From Macrosoma leucophasiata (taxonomy: Eukaryota > Arthropoda > Insecta > Lepidoptera > Hedylidae): 64,000 nt of DNA. The notes under the pieces were generated by a model. It had not been told where the DNA came from. It searched no databases and worked only from the letters and a program-made list of their open reading frames with translations. Below are positions 21,376 to 32,845 of the stretch, one piece after another. The stretch is taken from NCBI GenBank assembly GCA_036365455.1, contig JAWQUS010000025.1:22604001-22668000 (forward strand). The letters are read 5' to 3'. The first letter of the stretch is position 1; the number at the start of each line of letters is the position of its first letter. Both the position numbers and the translations under genes were made by a program.

Positions 21376-21513
21376 CTAACGGCCAAATACTCAAACGTCA
21401 CTTAAATCTAAGTGGGACTTAAAAGTCTTCTGTCTTTATTAAACACGTTCAAACGATAGAGATAGCGTTGAAAGTTGCTTAGAATTGAGTGACGTTTGAG
21501 TATTCGGCCATTA
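21376..21513. mobile_element. Small foldback MITE
   Basis: CTAACGGCCAAATACTCAAA plus CGTCACTT at the left and AGTGACGTTTGAGTATTCGG plus CCATTAG at the right are inverted repeats. The right end is interrupted at its TTA by the Harbinger-like element. Confidence 0.75.
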
Positions 21514-22050
21514 GTGTGTAAACACACTATGCCGAAGCTACGCGACGGAAGTTCGGCATTATTACGCCTCTAGTGCTACTTGAAATACACACTATGTCGA
21601 AATTACGCTGCGTTGTAGCGTAAAGCGTAACTTAGGTCGAGCGTACGACTGAAGTTCGATTCGATTGGTGAATTCACACACTATGCCGAGACACACCACA
21701 CTGAACTGAAGTTCTGCCGCGTAATTTCGGCACTTATAGCACAGTACAAATATAAATATGAACAGTATGGAAACTACGTACAAAACATTCGAAACGGCAC
21801 ACATACATAAACATGCGCATCGACGCTCGAGTAGCGTGCGTCTCGCTACTGCAGCAGCGCGAGAACCGCTTACGGGCCTCGTCGATGCGCATGTTTGTGT
21901 GAGTGTGCCGTTTCAACGTTTTGTACGTAATTTTCATACTGTTCATATTTGTACTCAGCTTATAGTGTGTCATGTCAGCCGAATACGTCGGAACGTAAAA
22001 TCGGCCGCCGAACTTCCGTCGCGTAGCCTCGGCATAGTGTGTTTACACAC
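21514..22050. mobile_element. Harbinger-like MITE, 537 bp, TTA target duplication
   Basis: Terminal repeats GTGTGTAAACACAC and GTGTGTTTACACAC are followed inward by TATGCCGAAGCTACGCGACG / CGTCGCGTAGCCTCGGCATA. TTA flanks both sides (21511-21513, 22051-22053), the usual PIF/Harbinger target. A second, nested inverted pair (about 21757-21826 versus 21877-21955) gives the interior a second hairpin. No transposase. Confidence 0.8.
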
Positions 22051-22195
22051 TTAGGGCTCCCAATACATAACACACAATTCTCATCGCATCGCAAATATCT
22101 GCGAGCTCGCACGAATACATCGCCTGCGATGCGGCGTCGCATCGCATCGCATCGCAGTTTTGTGTGGCCGCCCTTCTTGGACAGTGAACGTGAAG
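22051..22195. mobile_element. Small foldback sequence rich in GCATC
   Basis: Left CACACAATTCTCATCGCATC and right GCATCGCATCGCAGTTTTGT, GTGGCCGCCC are approximately inverted. Probably a further small MITE, poorly preserved. Confidence 0.45.
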
Positions 22196-22246
22196 AAACG
22201 TGACAAAGCAAATAGCGATTCAGCTTAGATCAGCTTAGCAGCTCAG

Positions 22247-22318
22247 CGGGGATCGAACCCACGGCCCTTCGAATCAAACGGTCATCTCACTTGTCTGGAC
22301 TAACCGGGTCGTCAAAAT
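22247..22318 (-). repeat. SINE-B head fragment
   Basis: GGGGATCGAACCCACGG, ATCAAACGGTCATCTCAC and GGACTAACCGGGTCGTC are the reverse of the tRNA-like head of SINE-B; the body is absent. Confidence 0.85.
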
Positions 22319-22321
22319 ATT

Positions 22322-22575
22322 TTTTTTATGTAATGAAGGTGGCAAACAAGCATGCAGTTCACATTGATGTTAAGTGATGACTGCAGCATATAGACATCCA
22401 CACAAAGACCAGAGGTCAAAATGCAGGTATGTTGTCATCCCTGAGGCCTTAGTTGTTTTCTCTGTGATAGTTATTAGGGTGCCATTAGCATCTAACCGGA
22501 ACACGATAGTGCTGAACTACCATTTGGCGGCAGATAGGTGGTGCCTACGCCCTAGAGCACCTACATTGGAACTTT
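22322..22575 (-). repeat. SINE-A copy, diverged subfamily
   Basis: Inverted copy starting TTTTATGTAATGAAGGTGGC, with the CTGTGATAGTTATTAGGGTG marker, ending in GCACCTACATTGGAAC. Confidence 0.85.
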
Positions 22576-22734
22576 GTATACTACGTTTTTCAAAAACGTC
22601 ATTGGCCTGAAATAAGTAAAGGAGATGTTGCAAAAATGTATGGACCCCCGGCCATGTACACAATGGTACACAATATCAATAACAGGCAAAATCAATATAA
22701 AAACGTTTTTTACTGCATATTTTCACTTATTTAG

Positions 22735-23547
22735 CTTTGTTTGCAGTTACAAATTATTATTTGCAGTTAGAATTGCAACTCAAACCAACATTGAATGTGG
22801 ATAAAACTAAAGTATTAGTATTTGAAAGAGATGAACAGAGAACAAATGCAAGGGTAGTAGTAGATGATGCAGTGTTAGAACAGGTTGATGAAATTGTATA
22901 TCTTGGATGTGCTTTTAGCAAGGATGGTAGGTACATCACTGACATAGAAAAAAGAGTGCTTGCTGGGAATTGCGTGAATGGAGCGTTGGGTAAGCTGCTA
23001 GAATCTAAACATCTCAGCCAGCGGGCTCGACTAGCCGTACATAATGCTGTACTTACTCCAACGCTTTTATATGGAAGCGAGAGCTGGGTATGCAGGAAAG
23101 AGTATGAAAGTAAGTTGAACGCGGTCGAGATGAGATCTTTGCGCAAGATCTGCGGTGTATCACTCACCGATCGCGTTCGTAATGAAGATGTAAGAAAGAG
23201 ACTTTGTGTGAATGATAGTATCGGTGTAAAAATGAAAAAAGGCATGCTCCGATGGTTCGGGCATATAGAAAGAATGTCGAATGAGCGAATGACTAAACAG
23301 ATATACAATGCGAATGTGGATGGTTGCAGAGGCCCAGGAAGACCAAGGCTGACCTACCATGACCAAATAGGTCGAGTTCTGTCTGATGGTGGGGTCAAAA
23401 GTCTTAGGAATCGGCGTGCATGTATGAAGAGAATGATGAAGGTAGACGAGGCACGAGAGGTTTGTCAGAACCGGGATGTCTGGCGCTCTACACTCTCTGC
23501 CTACCCCGTTAGGGACCTGGCGTGAAGATACATACATACATACATAC
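22735..23547 (+). mobile_element. LINE 3' end with (CATA)n tail, 5' truncated
   Basis: The ORF at 22737-23525 is followed directly by GTGAAGATACATACATACAT and a CATA tail. Fragments of its 3' end are at 6960-7055 and 15463-15606. The clade is not assigned with certainty. Confidence 0.85.
22737..23525 (+). CDS. LINE reverse transcriptase C-terminal portion (262 residues)
   Basis: An open 262-codon frame for the part downstream of the reverse transcriptase catalytic motif. Seen: LNVDKTKVLVFERDE (substrate-grip region), VDEIVYLGCAFSKDGRYITD, LTPTLLYGSESWVCRKE, AVEMRSLRKICGVSLTDRVR, MLRWFGHIERMSNERMTKQI, GCRGPGRPRLTYHDQI, RNRRACMKRMMKV. The catalytic YADD is upstream of the truncation and missing. 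The first 14 or so codons are probably flanking or 5'-junction sequence. The frame is intact, so the insertion is recent, but the product would have no polymerase activity. Confidence 0.85.
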   Translation: MFAVTNYYLQLELQLKPTLNVDKTKVLVFERDEQRTNARVVVDDAVLEQVDEIVYLGCAFSKDGRYITDIEKRVLAGNCVNGALGKLLESKHLSQRARLAVHNAVLTPTLLYGSESWVCRKEYESKLNAVEMRSLRKICGVSLTDRVRNEDVRKRLCVNDSIGVKMKKGMLRWFGHIERMSNERMTKQIYNANVDGCRGPGRPRLTYHDQIGRVLSDGGVKSLRNRRACMKRMMKVDEAREVCQNRDVWRSTLSAYPVRDLA

Positions 23548-24296
23548 TATCGAAATCGATTTCATGTGTTAATACTAAGAACTTAAACTAATCGATTTCC
23601 AATTTAAAGAAGCGTCGGCTGTATCGCCGCCATGTTGAATATGGTTGAAAATGATAAAATCGTTTGAATTCAATGTGGTAGTAACTCTAAAATATATACT
23701 TGAATAAATTAATTGTATTTTTTTCGGATTCTTCTTTAATTTACCCATTTTTTGAGGACGTGTACGAACTAGAGCCGAGCTCGCAACATCTCCTATTCAA
23801 TAAAAATAAAATGTATAATTTGTGTTTTATTTTGTTTCTGTATAGTAGTCAGCTAAAAACGAAAGTCACTGTGTTAATCTTTATTTTAACGTTGTACAAA
23901 GAGAAATTTGGAAGGATTTAAGCTGATCTAACAGGTTTTATAAAAATACTTCAATCGCACAATCGAGTTGACCTACTTGTTTTGCTGATACTAACAGCTT
24001 GTTTTAATATTTATGCAAATACAGACTTTAAGGCGTCTTTAAGGACGGATATTTATTCAATTATTTTTTTAAATACTTGTTTACATATTAATTCTATTTG
24101 TGAATATCATTTTGGCAGCGATAGATTGATTTAATTTATTCTTGGTTTGTAAAATACTGGTTTTTATCTGCGAAATCTTTTGCGATTTTTATAGCCGTAG
24201 AAATTATATTAAAACAATGTTACAACAAGTATGTAGGTACAACATTTTGATATTTACATCTTATGTAACCGAAGGATCACGATTTTATAATAATAC
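23548..24296. other. Intergenic AT-rich sequence
   Basis: No gene or repeat recognised. Confidence 0.4.
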
Positions 24297-24525
24297 TAGC
24301 TGCCCCGACGAACTCCGTATTGCTTAAGAAATAATATGAAAAAAATGTCCAAGAATTCGAAAAAAAATTTTTTTTGAGTATTACCCTTATCACTTAGTGT
24401 TTTGAAAAAAAGGAGTTGGCCGATTCTCAGACCTACCCAATAAGCACACAAAATTTGATGAGAATCGGTCCAACCGTTTCGAAGGAGTATTTTAACTAAC
24501 ATTGCGACACGAGAATTTTATTTAA
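24297..24525. repeat. Dispersed ACTAGCTG repeat
   Basis: ACTAGCTGCCCCGACGAACT at the start and AATCGGTCCAACCGTTTCG, GAAGGAGTATTTTAAC, TGCGACACGAGA at the end; the same layout as 57717-57955. A GAGATAGA microsatellite (24536-24586) follows. Confidence 0.65.
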
Positions 24526-24699
24526 CTATGCCTATAGAGATAGAGAAGAGAAGATAGAGATGATAGAGAAGAGATAGAGATAATAAAAAACACTGATTCC
24601 GGTCTTCATTTATATTTTGTAACCACAGTTTCAAACTAGATGAGTTGTCATATTTTATTATTATCATTTCATTAATATCTGTATCCTCTGAAGAGACCT

Positions 24700-26520
24700 T
24701 CAGGGCTAGCAGTGCGTTGGCGACTCTCCTGGTGTTGTAAAGACCCGAATAATTATAGGCCGGTATCTGTTCTTCCCGTTATCAGTAAAGTTTTCGAGAA
24801 AGTGATACTTAATCAATTGCTGCAGCACTTTAATAAAAATAAGATCTTACACCACCAACAATTTGGTTTCACAAAAGGTTGTAATACAATTGATGCCGGT
24901 GTTGCTTTACTTAAACATATTTATGAAGCTTGGGAAGATTCGCAGGATGCTATAGGAATCTTTTGCGACCTTTCAAAAGCATTTGACTGCGTGGACCATA
25001 ATACGTTAATGTGCAAACTTGAGCACTATGGCCTTGGATGTAAAGCCCTTCAACTTATTAAATCATATCTAGAAAACCGGGAACAGAAAATACAAGTTAA
25101 CGGAGTATAATCACCAGGCTCTAAAGTAGAAATGGGTGTACCACAGGGCTCGATATTAGGTCCATTTCTGTTTTTAGTATATATAAATGATTTGCTCCAT
25201 TTGATGCCCATCAGTGAGCCTAAAACAATTTTATTTGCCGATGATACCTCGCTGGTCTTTAAAGTGAATAGAAAAGAACCAAATTATGATACTATTAATA
25301 AAGCCATACAAGAAGTACATAATTGGTTTACAGTAAATAATCTTGCATTAAATAGTAAAAAAACTAAATGTATTCGTTTTACTCTTCCAAATGTCAAAAG
25401 TAAAGAAGGGGAAATATTCTTCAACAATGATAAAACACAATTTGTTAGTGAAGCTGTCTTCTTGGGTATAACGCTTGATTCAAAATTGCAATGGGGTCCT
25501 CATATTAAACTGTTAGGAAAACGTCTAAGTTCTGCTGCTTATGCCGTCAGGAAGATTAGACAGTTAACGGATGTCGACACTGCGAGACTCGTTTATTTCA
25601 GCTACTTTCACAGTGTCATGTCCTACGGTATTTTGTTGTGGGGTCGGGCAGCTGAAATTGATTCAATATTTATATTACAAAAGAGAGCTATTAGAGCGAT
25701 ATATAACTTAAATAGTCGTGACTCCTTGAAAGAATTATTCAAGCAAATAAATATAATGACGGTCCCTTGCCAATATATTTATGAAAATATATTGTATGCT
25801 AGGAAAAACTTGCACTTATTTAAGAAAATTAATGATATACATACTTATAATACCAGAAATAAAAATAAATTAGTATTTCCAAGTTTTCGCCTATCGAAAA
25901 CACATAAATGTTTCTTAACATGTTGTATACAGTTTTATAACAAAATTCCGTCCAACATTCTTGAACTTACAGATAATAAATTTAAGTCATGTATTAAACG
26001 CACACTATGTAAAAATGCGTACTATAGACTCGATGACTATCTAAAGGATAGAGATGCCTGGACAAATGCTGGTCTAGCTCCACAAGACTAAACAATAATT
26101 TTGTGAAATGAATGTGCATTGTACTTGACATTGTAAAACATAGTTATAAGTTTCATATTGTGAAAATAGTTTTAAGGAACATATTTTGAAAAGACCCTAC
26201 TGAGTTTTGTTTTGGCAGGTTTTTTCTCAGTAATGTGGGCTTTGGAACTCTGCCAGTGAATGACAAGGAATGTCCCATATTTTTTTGTTTAGTCTTATCT
26301 TGCCGTTTGTAAAAGAGAGTATGGAACATTCTGTTGATACCTATTTTTATTATTAAGTATTTTAGGACTATTATTAATTTATTTACTTTGACATATTAAT
26401 CAACGTATCAGTTGTTATTCGCTTTAATTTTATATTTGTAATTTGACCTATCACAAGCAAATTCTATTATTTCCAAGTGATTAAATGAATTTTTGAGTTT
26501 GAGTTTGAGTTTGAGTAAAT
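24700..26520 (+). mobile_element. Jockey-like LINE, 5' truncated, (GAGTTT)n tail
   Basis: Reverse transcriptase ORF with one in-frame stop, then about 400 bp of 3' untranslated sequence ending in repeated TTTGAG (26493-26516). Confidence 0.85.
24712..26091 (+). pseudogene. LINE reverse transcriptase with one in-frame stop
   Basis: Codes for reverse transcriptase from NNYRPVSVLPVISKVFEKV through QQFGFTKGCNTIDA, CDLSKAFDCVDHNTLM, MGVPQGSILGPFLFLVYIND and FADDTSLVF, to a thumb region (SKLQWGPHIKLLGKRLSSAA, MSYGILLWGRAAEI). A TAA at 25108-25110 lies between VNGV and SPGSKVEM, and the frame is otherwise continuous. All catalytic Asp residues are kept. The endonuclease is lost by 5' truncation. 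A single recent nonsense change is the simplest explanation. Confidence 0.9.
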
Positions 26521-27060
26521 GTTCATAGGCGACTGTGAACACTTTCCATCAAGTGGCCCGTCTGCTTGTCTGCGTTGTGATTAATAGTGAGTACCAAAAA
26601 AAACATTCAATAAATTGAACACACAGAGAGAAGTACAGAAGAGTTCTAAAAATCTTTATCTACCGTAGCAACTGCAGATAAAGATTTTTTGGAGGTTAGG
26701 AGGCTTTTTAGACTGACACAATATGGGTTTACTACCCGCCCACCCTCATCCTGCTATATGAATATTATTATTCTTGAGATCTTCACCAGGGGTACGACCG
26801 CCTATCGACATTGCTATTGTCGTTGTCATTGCTGTTAAATTTTCATGTCGATTTGTAGCTCCTTTAAAAGCAGTATTGATAATCTGATCGTTTTTCTTGC
26901 TTTCGTAGGTGAGAAACAAGCGATAATGGTAAATTATTTCGATTATTGTTATTTAGTTAAAGCAAAAATCGTCATGAAATGGGGCGGTCGCACCCCAGGT
27001 CTACTTTGTTGGGAGAGGCCTGATGAGATATCTATTTGTACATTTTATTAGATACCTACT
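26521..27060. other. Intergenic sequence with a short hairpin
   Basis: AAAAATCTTTATCT (26649) and AGATAAAGATTTTT (26677) form a 14-bp stem. No gene is seen. Confidence 0.45.
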
Positions 27061-27436
27061 TTTACTGGTGGCAGAGCTCCAGCGACGGAGCTCGCGGGCG
27101 TAGGCGCCATCGCATTACCTAATATGCTATTTTTTTATGTAATAAAAGTGGCAAACAAGCCTGCAGTTCACATTGATGTTAAGTGATGTCTGCAGCTTAT
27201 AGACACTTACACAATGAACAGAGGTCAAAATGCAGATGCGCTGCCACTCCTGAGGCATTAGGTGTTATGCCGCTGTGCCAGAAATTACAGAGCCGTACAT
27301 TACCACCTGACCGGAACACGATAGTGCTGAACACTACCATTTAGCGGCAAGATGCGTTACCGTAGTCTATAGGCTGCAGTCATCACTTAACATCAATGTG
27401 AACTGCATGCTTGTTTGCCACTTTTATGCCATTTTT
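27061..27436. repeat. Three SINE-A pieces in opposing orientations
   Basis: 27064-27127 is a plus-strand head (TTTTACTGGTGGCAGAGCTC...). 27130-27354 is a minus-strand body starting TTTTTTATGTAATAAAAG. 27365-27435 is a plus-strand tail portion (TCTATAGGCTGCAGTCATC, GCTTGTTTGCCACTTTTATG). The layout suggests insertion of one SINE into another or an inversion. Confidence 0.8.
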
Positions 27437-27734
27437 ATGTCACTAGGTACATACATATAATTATACATAAAATGTAACATAAAGTACATAGGTAAAACAG
27501 ATATAATAAGAATAATAAAAAAAAAAATAAAATGTCATCAACTTTTTTTAATCCTTCCTAACAAAAACTCTACAATAAAAAGAAAAAATATTCGTTAAAA
27601 TCAAAGTTATTCACTTAACAGAGTTCCAAGTGCAGGCACTACTGAGAAGAATTCGACTACAGAACGTAATCAGTGTGAGCATATAAAAAAAAAGAAAATA
27701 GATAAATTAAACCAGAGATTTCACTGTATATACG

Positions 27735-27915
27735 TTGCCTTACCTGAAGCCTAAGTTATAATGGCTCTATGCCGGAAATTATGGGGCCGAACATTACCAC
27801 CTGACCGGAACACGATAATGCTGAACACTACCATTTAACGGCAATTAAACAAGGCAAGGTAAGGTGGTGCTTACGCCCGCATGCTCCGTCAATGGAGCTC
27901 TACCACCAGTGAAGA
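27735..27915 (-). repeat. SINE-A fragment
   Basis: CTGTGCCGG-like TCTATGCCGGAAATTATGG to GAGCTCTACCACCAGTG; head half only. Confidence 0.8.
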
Positions 27916-28307
27916 TAGATTTAAAAATGTAGATTACCTTAGATGTGCAGTTTTTGTCAATTGTGATTGGAGAGTTTGGAGACTAAACACTAGTGCAACT
28001 TTTTAGAACCAAGAAGTATTGAAAGTCAAAACCAAAGAGTGTACAAATACTACGTCAAAACAGATATTTTATTTTTGATGTGACCTGAATTTGACTTCTG
28101 AATCTGAAATCTGTGGGTTGTACGGTACCATCTAAACGGCCCCTAACTTTCAGTACCGAGGACTCCACTTGCCTCAGGAGTGGCAACGTATTTACATGAA
28201 AATCTTAGATTTCTTAGATGTTTATGCTTGCTTGCCACTTTATGACCTAAGACGATCGGAACACGCTGAACACTATCATTTTGGAACTATTAGTGGCAAA
28301 TTATGGA

Positions 28308-28405
28308 TGTTTGCGTAGACCCATTAGTATTTGCCAAAGATTTTAGAAGAGTATTTGCCTCTGCTTATCCCTTTACGAAAAATAAGCGCGAAGTTACTTT
28401 TAGAT
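28308..28405 (+). repeat. SINE-C tail fragment
   Basis: TATTTGCCTCTGCTTATCCC and GCGCGAAGTTAC correspond to the SINE-C end (TTTACCTCTGCCTACCCC, GGCGTGAAGTTACG). Confidence 0.5.
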
Positions 28406-28967
28406 ACCCTGGAATATTTTTGCAGAAGAATCTCAATTGAAATCTACATCATACAACAACGTTGTCAAATCATTCATTAAAATAGACTGGGTACTTATAA
28501 ATAAATATCAAATCTCTTAGCTCTCACACAACGCTAGTGTCTATTTTAGTACCGAATAAAATGTATCTAAACCAAAAAATAGGGACTCTACACAGAGTTT
28601 AGGGGAGACCAGGGTAATGGGAGCCTACTAAGGGAAAATTATCGTAAAAACTACATTTGTTAACCTTCTTGTATTTTTTTATTACCTTGATTAATTAAGA
28701 ATATTTTAAACATAGTAATAATCAAATAAAGTAATAGTGATTAGGGATAATACCGGTTTTTCAAAAAAAGTCAGTCGCTCCCATTGCCCGCATGTGTGGG
28801 GTAATGAGAGCCAATTAACACTCCTATGTAAAATGGGAGCCATGATATTTATTTTTCTTTTCCAAATTTTATTTATAAATACTTTAAATGAGATCTTAGT
28901 TATAAAAACACAAACTATTTGTAACGCAAATAAAAAAAATACTTTTTAAACAATTTCGTCCACTTTT
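28406..28967. other. Intergenic sequence
   Basis: GGGGAGACCAGGGTAATGGG (28602) and GGGGTAATGAGAGCC (28798) are a partly repeated phrase; no gene. Confidence 0.4.
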
Positions 28968-29252
28968 TTTTTAATGAAATGGAAGTGGTAAACAAGCATG
29001 TAGTTCACATTGATGTTAAGTGATGACTGCAGCCTATAGACACCCACACAAAGACCAAATTCAAAATGCAGATGCGTTACCACTCCTGAGGCCTAAGGTG
29101 TTATGCCTCTGTGCCGGAAATTACAGGGCCGTACATTACCACCTGACCGGAACACGACAGTGCTGATTACTACCATTTAGGGGCAAGTATATTAGATAAT
29201 GCGGTAGTGTCTACGCCCGCGAGCTCCGTCACTGGAGCTCTACCACCAGTAC
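28968..29252 (-). repeat. SINE-A copy, full length
   Basis: Inverted copy from TTTTTTTTTAATGAAATGG to GGAGCTCTACCACCAGTA. Confidence 0.92.
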
Positions 29253-31012
29253 AAAAAAATAAAATTAAATTAAGGTAACTTGTATTTATCTAGCTAATAA
29301 AATTATGAATCATGTTTCAGAATTAATTTGGTGATAAATGGACAGAATTAAGTCATTTCGGCTGCCGTGTATCTAACAATAAAATTATTCTTCAAAGCGA
29401 TTCTTATCGTTGGCACTAAAATACCTGTAATATGTTACTTACAAAGCAATATAAATCATTATCATGATATGATATTATGTTTAATTCTTCAATTTTAATA
29501 AATTCTGAAACAATTTTACCAAATATTCTCTTATAAATATATTTAAAATGTTTAAATGGTAAAACTAACTTACCATTTTTATGAACTATCGGGCACTATC
29601 GTCACAAACTGTTTCTGTATGGAAACTTCATTAATTCACAAGGAATAACATCTATTCCCTATTGTCACTGTTTGTTTAAAAAGTAAAACGGGAGTGTTAT
29701 TTTTGGATTTAAAAAAATCGCGTTGGCGCGACCGTTCACCGCCCTAGCGCGAATGTGTACTGCACGGCATATGGTTAATGTTAGCACAGCAATGTACGAA
29801 TGTCTCATACGATGCATTTTTTACTTTAATTGTAAAATAACTGAGTGCAAAATAGTTTGAAGCACTGTTTGATATCGGCATCCTCGCAACGTGGAAGCTG
29901 TTGCTCCTGATTTTATTTCTTTCGACTTTAGACAGCTTGGCTGAAGTCCCAGTGGAGAGAGACGCACTGCGGCATGTTTTCCCGCCAATGAGGTAACAGC
30001 CATCAACTTTATCGACCAATCGTTTGCGAGACTGAACTTGTGTACAATTTTGTTTATTTATACACGAGTTTTTCAGGTCGTTAGCCTTGAGAAAAGTGAA
30101 AAGCTTCATCTTGCGGAAAGTGGCTTAAGAGTTTTCTTATGAGATTTTTTTGTAAGTAAGATACATTTTCAAAGTTTCTAAGAATAACCGTACGTATGTT
30201 AGGTAATACCGATCCCGACCCGTAGTACAACTATACCTAGTTTCTTTCAAATAAAGCAAGAGCCTTAGAGAATTTAGGATATACTTAACTTTGCTAGGTG
30301 GTAATTGGTAGTAACTTAGTAAGTTACTATTGTCATGCATGAGAGGCTTCGATCCTAATATCAAAAGGGGCGATATTGTTTTGTTTTTGTTTTGGTTTTG
30401 AAATTGAACGTCTCTATATCTTTGCTCTGAAGTTTAGAAAAAGTAAAATGACGCCCTAAGGAGACCAGTCTATTCAGATCCTAAAAGTTAGACGTGCCTA
30501 ACAAACCGAGCCAGTATTTCACATCTACTACAGCTCTTTAAAAGGCGATGCCGCGCTTTCTTGACAGTTCTAAGCGTACTTTGCTCAAAGTAAAGTCGTA
30601 GTGCGGTCAGTGAATCGCACCCTTAATTTTCTACTGTCTCGGATACAGCACTGCACATGCAGGATGGGTCAGCTTTTATCTTAAAGCGGTGTAAGTACGC
30701 AACGAAACCTCCATGTCCTTTCATTCAGTCCTTGGTTTAATTTATAAGTGGGAAGGTTCTTTTCTACATATGTACTCGTATTTGTAAGCAACGCTTCGTC
30801 GTAACGACTCACCCTGTGTTATCCTATCTAAATAAAAGAGCATAGAAAGTCAATTTTGCAAAGTCCGAATGCGTCTCTTTATCCAAACGCTGTGCTGTTA
30901 AGGTTGGAGATTACAAACACTTCCTAGAAAACGGATTTAGGGTGCGGGCCCACCGCGACGCATGCTATGCACGGACACTGCGCATTTTAGCTGCGTGTAT
31001 TAATTTGTTTGA
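29253..31012. other. Intergenic sequence without a supported gene
   Basis: A 121-codon minus-strand frame (29744-30109) has no recognisable domain and competing open frames, so it is not called. Otherwise AT-rich. Confidence 0.45.
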
Positions 31013-31182
31013 CAACGTGGGTCAATGTTTCCACTGGAGTACATGAAGACTCACGAATAATGTATAGCGTGGCGTGGCGCGGCACATGGTGTATGACTAA
31101 AAAATGCACTGAGATAAGCGAGCTGTATGTACTGTAGTCGTGGGCCATATTCGTGTACTCCCAGTAGAAACGTAGACCCACG
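31013..31182. mobile_element. MITE-M5, foldback element
   Basis: CAACGTGGGTCAATGTTTCC, ACTGGAGTACATGAA at the left is inverted at the right as TTCGTGTACTCCCAGT, AGAAACGTAGACCCACGTTG. About 170 bp, no ORF. Confidence 0.75.
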
Positions 31183-31907
31183 TTGGTAGCATTGAGCTAT
31201 GTATTGGCTAGCCTATTCGAGCTAGCCACGCATGTATCAATGACGTCAATTCATGTGTAGCCTCTTCGTGGGTTGAGCACTCCCACATACAAATTCATAT
31301 AAAGCGAAGCTTAAACACGTGCGCAGCCTCTCCATGCGCCGCGGTAGGCCCGCGCCTTGTCTTACGAAAACATGAAAAAAGTTCGCTCAAATAAAATATT
31401 AAACACTTGTGCGGACGCAAAATTCACTAGATAAAAGTACCTACCTATCATGATAAAAGACAAACGTCGGCTTGTAACCCAACGTTTCATTTACTCTCAC
31501 TCAAATACGGCAACCAATTAACACGGTGTCGGTTAATTCCGTAATTGGCCGTCACGGCTAAAATTGGCGACGAGAATTAACGGGCTAAGGGAATAATTTG
31601 TTTTTGAAAACATTGAGATAATTACAGTTAACAAGCGTACAGTATTGTCATTAGAACGCTGCTTCCAGCGGATGTGGGTTGTGTATTTTAATTAAGTAAT
31701 TAGTTATGTCCCGTATCGCTTCAGCGAGCTCTTTATCTGTTGTGTTTATTTGTAGAAAGCTCGAGATAATTGCATTGTTACTAGATGGGCAGATGTTTCT
31801 TTACATATAATGGAAGGATATGGATGAAAGGAACGCGCGCTATAATCGTTACCAAAATCAAATTAAAAAGCGCGTATTTTAATCGTTATCGTATCATTAA
31901 ATCATTA
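31183..31907. other. Intergenic sequence
   Basis: No gene or repeat recognised. Confidence 0.4.
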
Positions 31908-32201
31908 CATAGAGCAACACGGGCCACCGGTCGCGGCGGACTGGAGGGGAGTAGCCATAGCATTTATTACCGATGCAAAACAGTCTGTCATTTTTTGCGC
32001 GGGGAAATGCGTGCGACACACACGCACACATTACAAAAATCGTCTATTACTACGAAACTCACACCTTGACTTTAACAACATACAGACGCAGACGCATTTC
32101 ACGCAGTCATCTAAACATCAAGGCGACAGGTATAGGCCCATTCGGGCATGTACTTTGACAGAGGGGTAAGCCTGCATATGGCTACTCCCCTCCGGTGTAT
32201 G
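31908..32201. mobile_element. hAT-like MITE (copy 3)
   Basis: Left end CATAGAGCAACACGGGCC. The right end is shortened to CCGGTGTATG. It is flanked by an exact 8-bp duplication, AATCATTA (31900-31907, 32202-32209). Confidence 0.9.
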
Positions 32202-32250
32202 AATCATTACATTAAGTATACGGAATTTTGCGAAATATACCTAAAAATTA

Positions 32251-32438
32251 CTTAGAAGGAGCGGTTACGTTTTGGCCCATGTAGGTAACAGGTGGAGAGC
32301 CTGTTGACATCTCCGGGCACATTGCCAAACTCCGAGGTACTGAGAAACTTCTAGAAAATGAAAAATCCCAATAGAACAAGAGATAAAAGATTTCACAATG
32401 TTATCTCTGATAGCCCCCGGGAATCGAACCTAGGACCC
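32251..32438 (-). repeat. SINE-C copy, part 1 (interrupted by Gypsy)
   Basis: Inverse of SINE-C: GCGGTTACGTTTTGGCCCAT, ACTCCGAGGTACTGAGAAAC, CCCCGGGAATCGAACCTAGG. It stops at ACCC, where the Gypsy LTR begins, and resumes at 38770 with ACCC. Confidence 0.88.
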
Positions 32439-32601
32439 TGTAAGGTTGGGAAGGTGTAACACAAATGAATCCACTGAATGTTGGATGAAGACTGATTTAT
32501 TAATATAATAATCTACCAGTTCTTACATAGGTATGCTATAAAGGTCTATCTACACTAGTTACTAAGTACACAGATATAATTTATTTACTTACTACATCTC
32601 A
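32439..32601 (-). repeat. Gypsy 3' LTR
   Basis: 163 bp, on the plus strand TGTAAGGTTGGGAAGG to CTACATCTCA. Preceded by ACCC (32435-32438). Confidence 0.95.
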
Positions 32602-32760
32602 CCACCACCGTTAATAGAGAAAAAAAAAAATTGGTAAGTTATTTTTTTTTTCTAATCAGTAATAATTTGTGAATGAAAAATATTTCATTCATTTGGTTGT
32701 TCAAAAACATTCATCTTTAAAAAAAATACAATTACATTGAAATAACCTAACAATATCTAC

Positions 32761-32845
32761 CTAATAATAATAATAATGGCAACCCATTATACGTCCCACT
32801 GCTGGGCACGAGTCTCTCCCCTTTTTTGGGGGGAGGCCCAAAAAA
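32761..32845 (-). repeat. LINE/SINE-5S tail inserted at the end of pol
   Basis: Inverse of the SINE-5S 3' end: AATAATAATAATGGCAACCC, ACGTCCCACTGCTGGGCACG, CTCTCCCCTTTTTTGGGGGG. It supplies the last 25 or so codons and the stop of the pol frame, so the native C-terminus has been replaced. Confidence 0.85.

Noticed and set aside
22757..23308. 183-codon minus-strand frame
   Set aside because: It is the reverse shadow of the LINE reverse transcriptase at 22737-23525.
23160..23537. 125-codon minus-strand frame
   Set aside because: Shadow of the LINE ORF and its CATA tail.
29744..30109. 121-codon minus-strand open frame
   Set aside because: No recognisable domain, an overlapping frame of similar length, no splice context. 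Possibly a decayed retroposed gene but not supportable.
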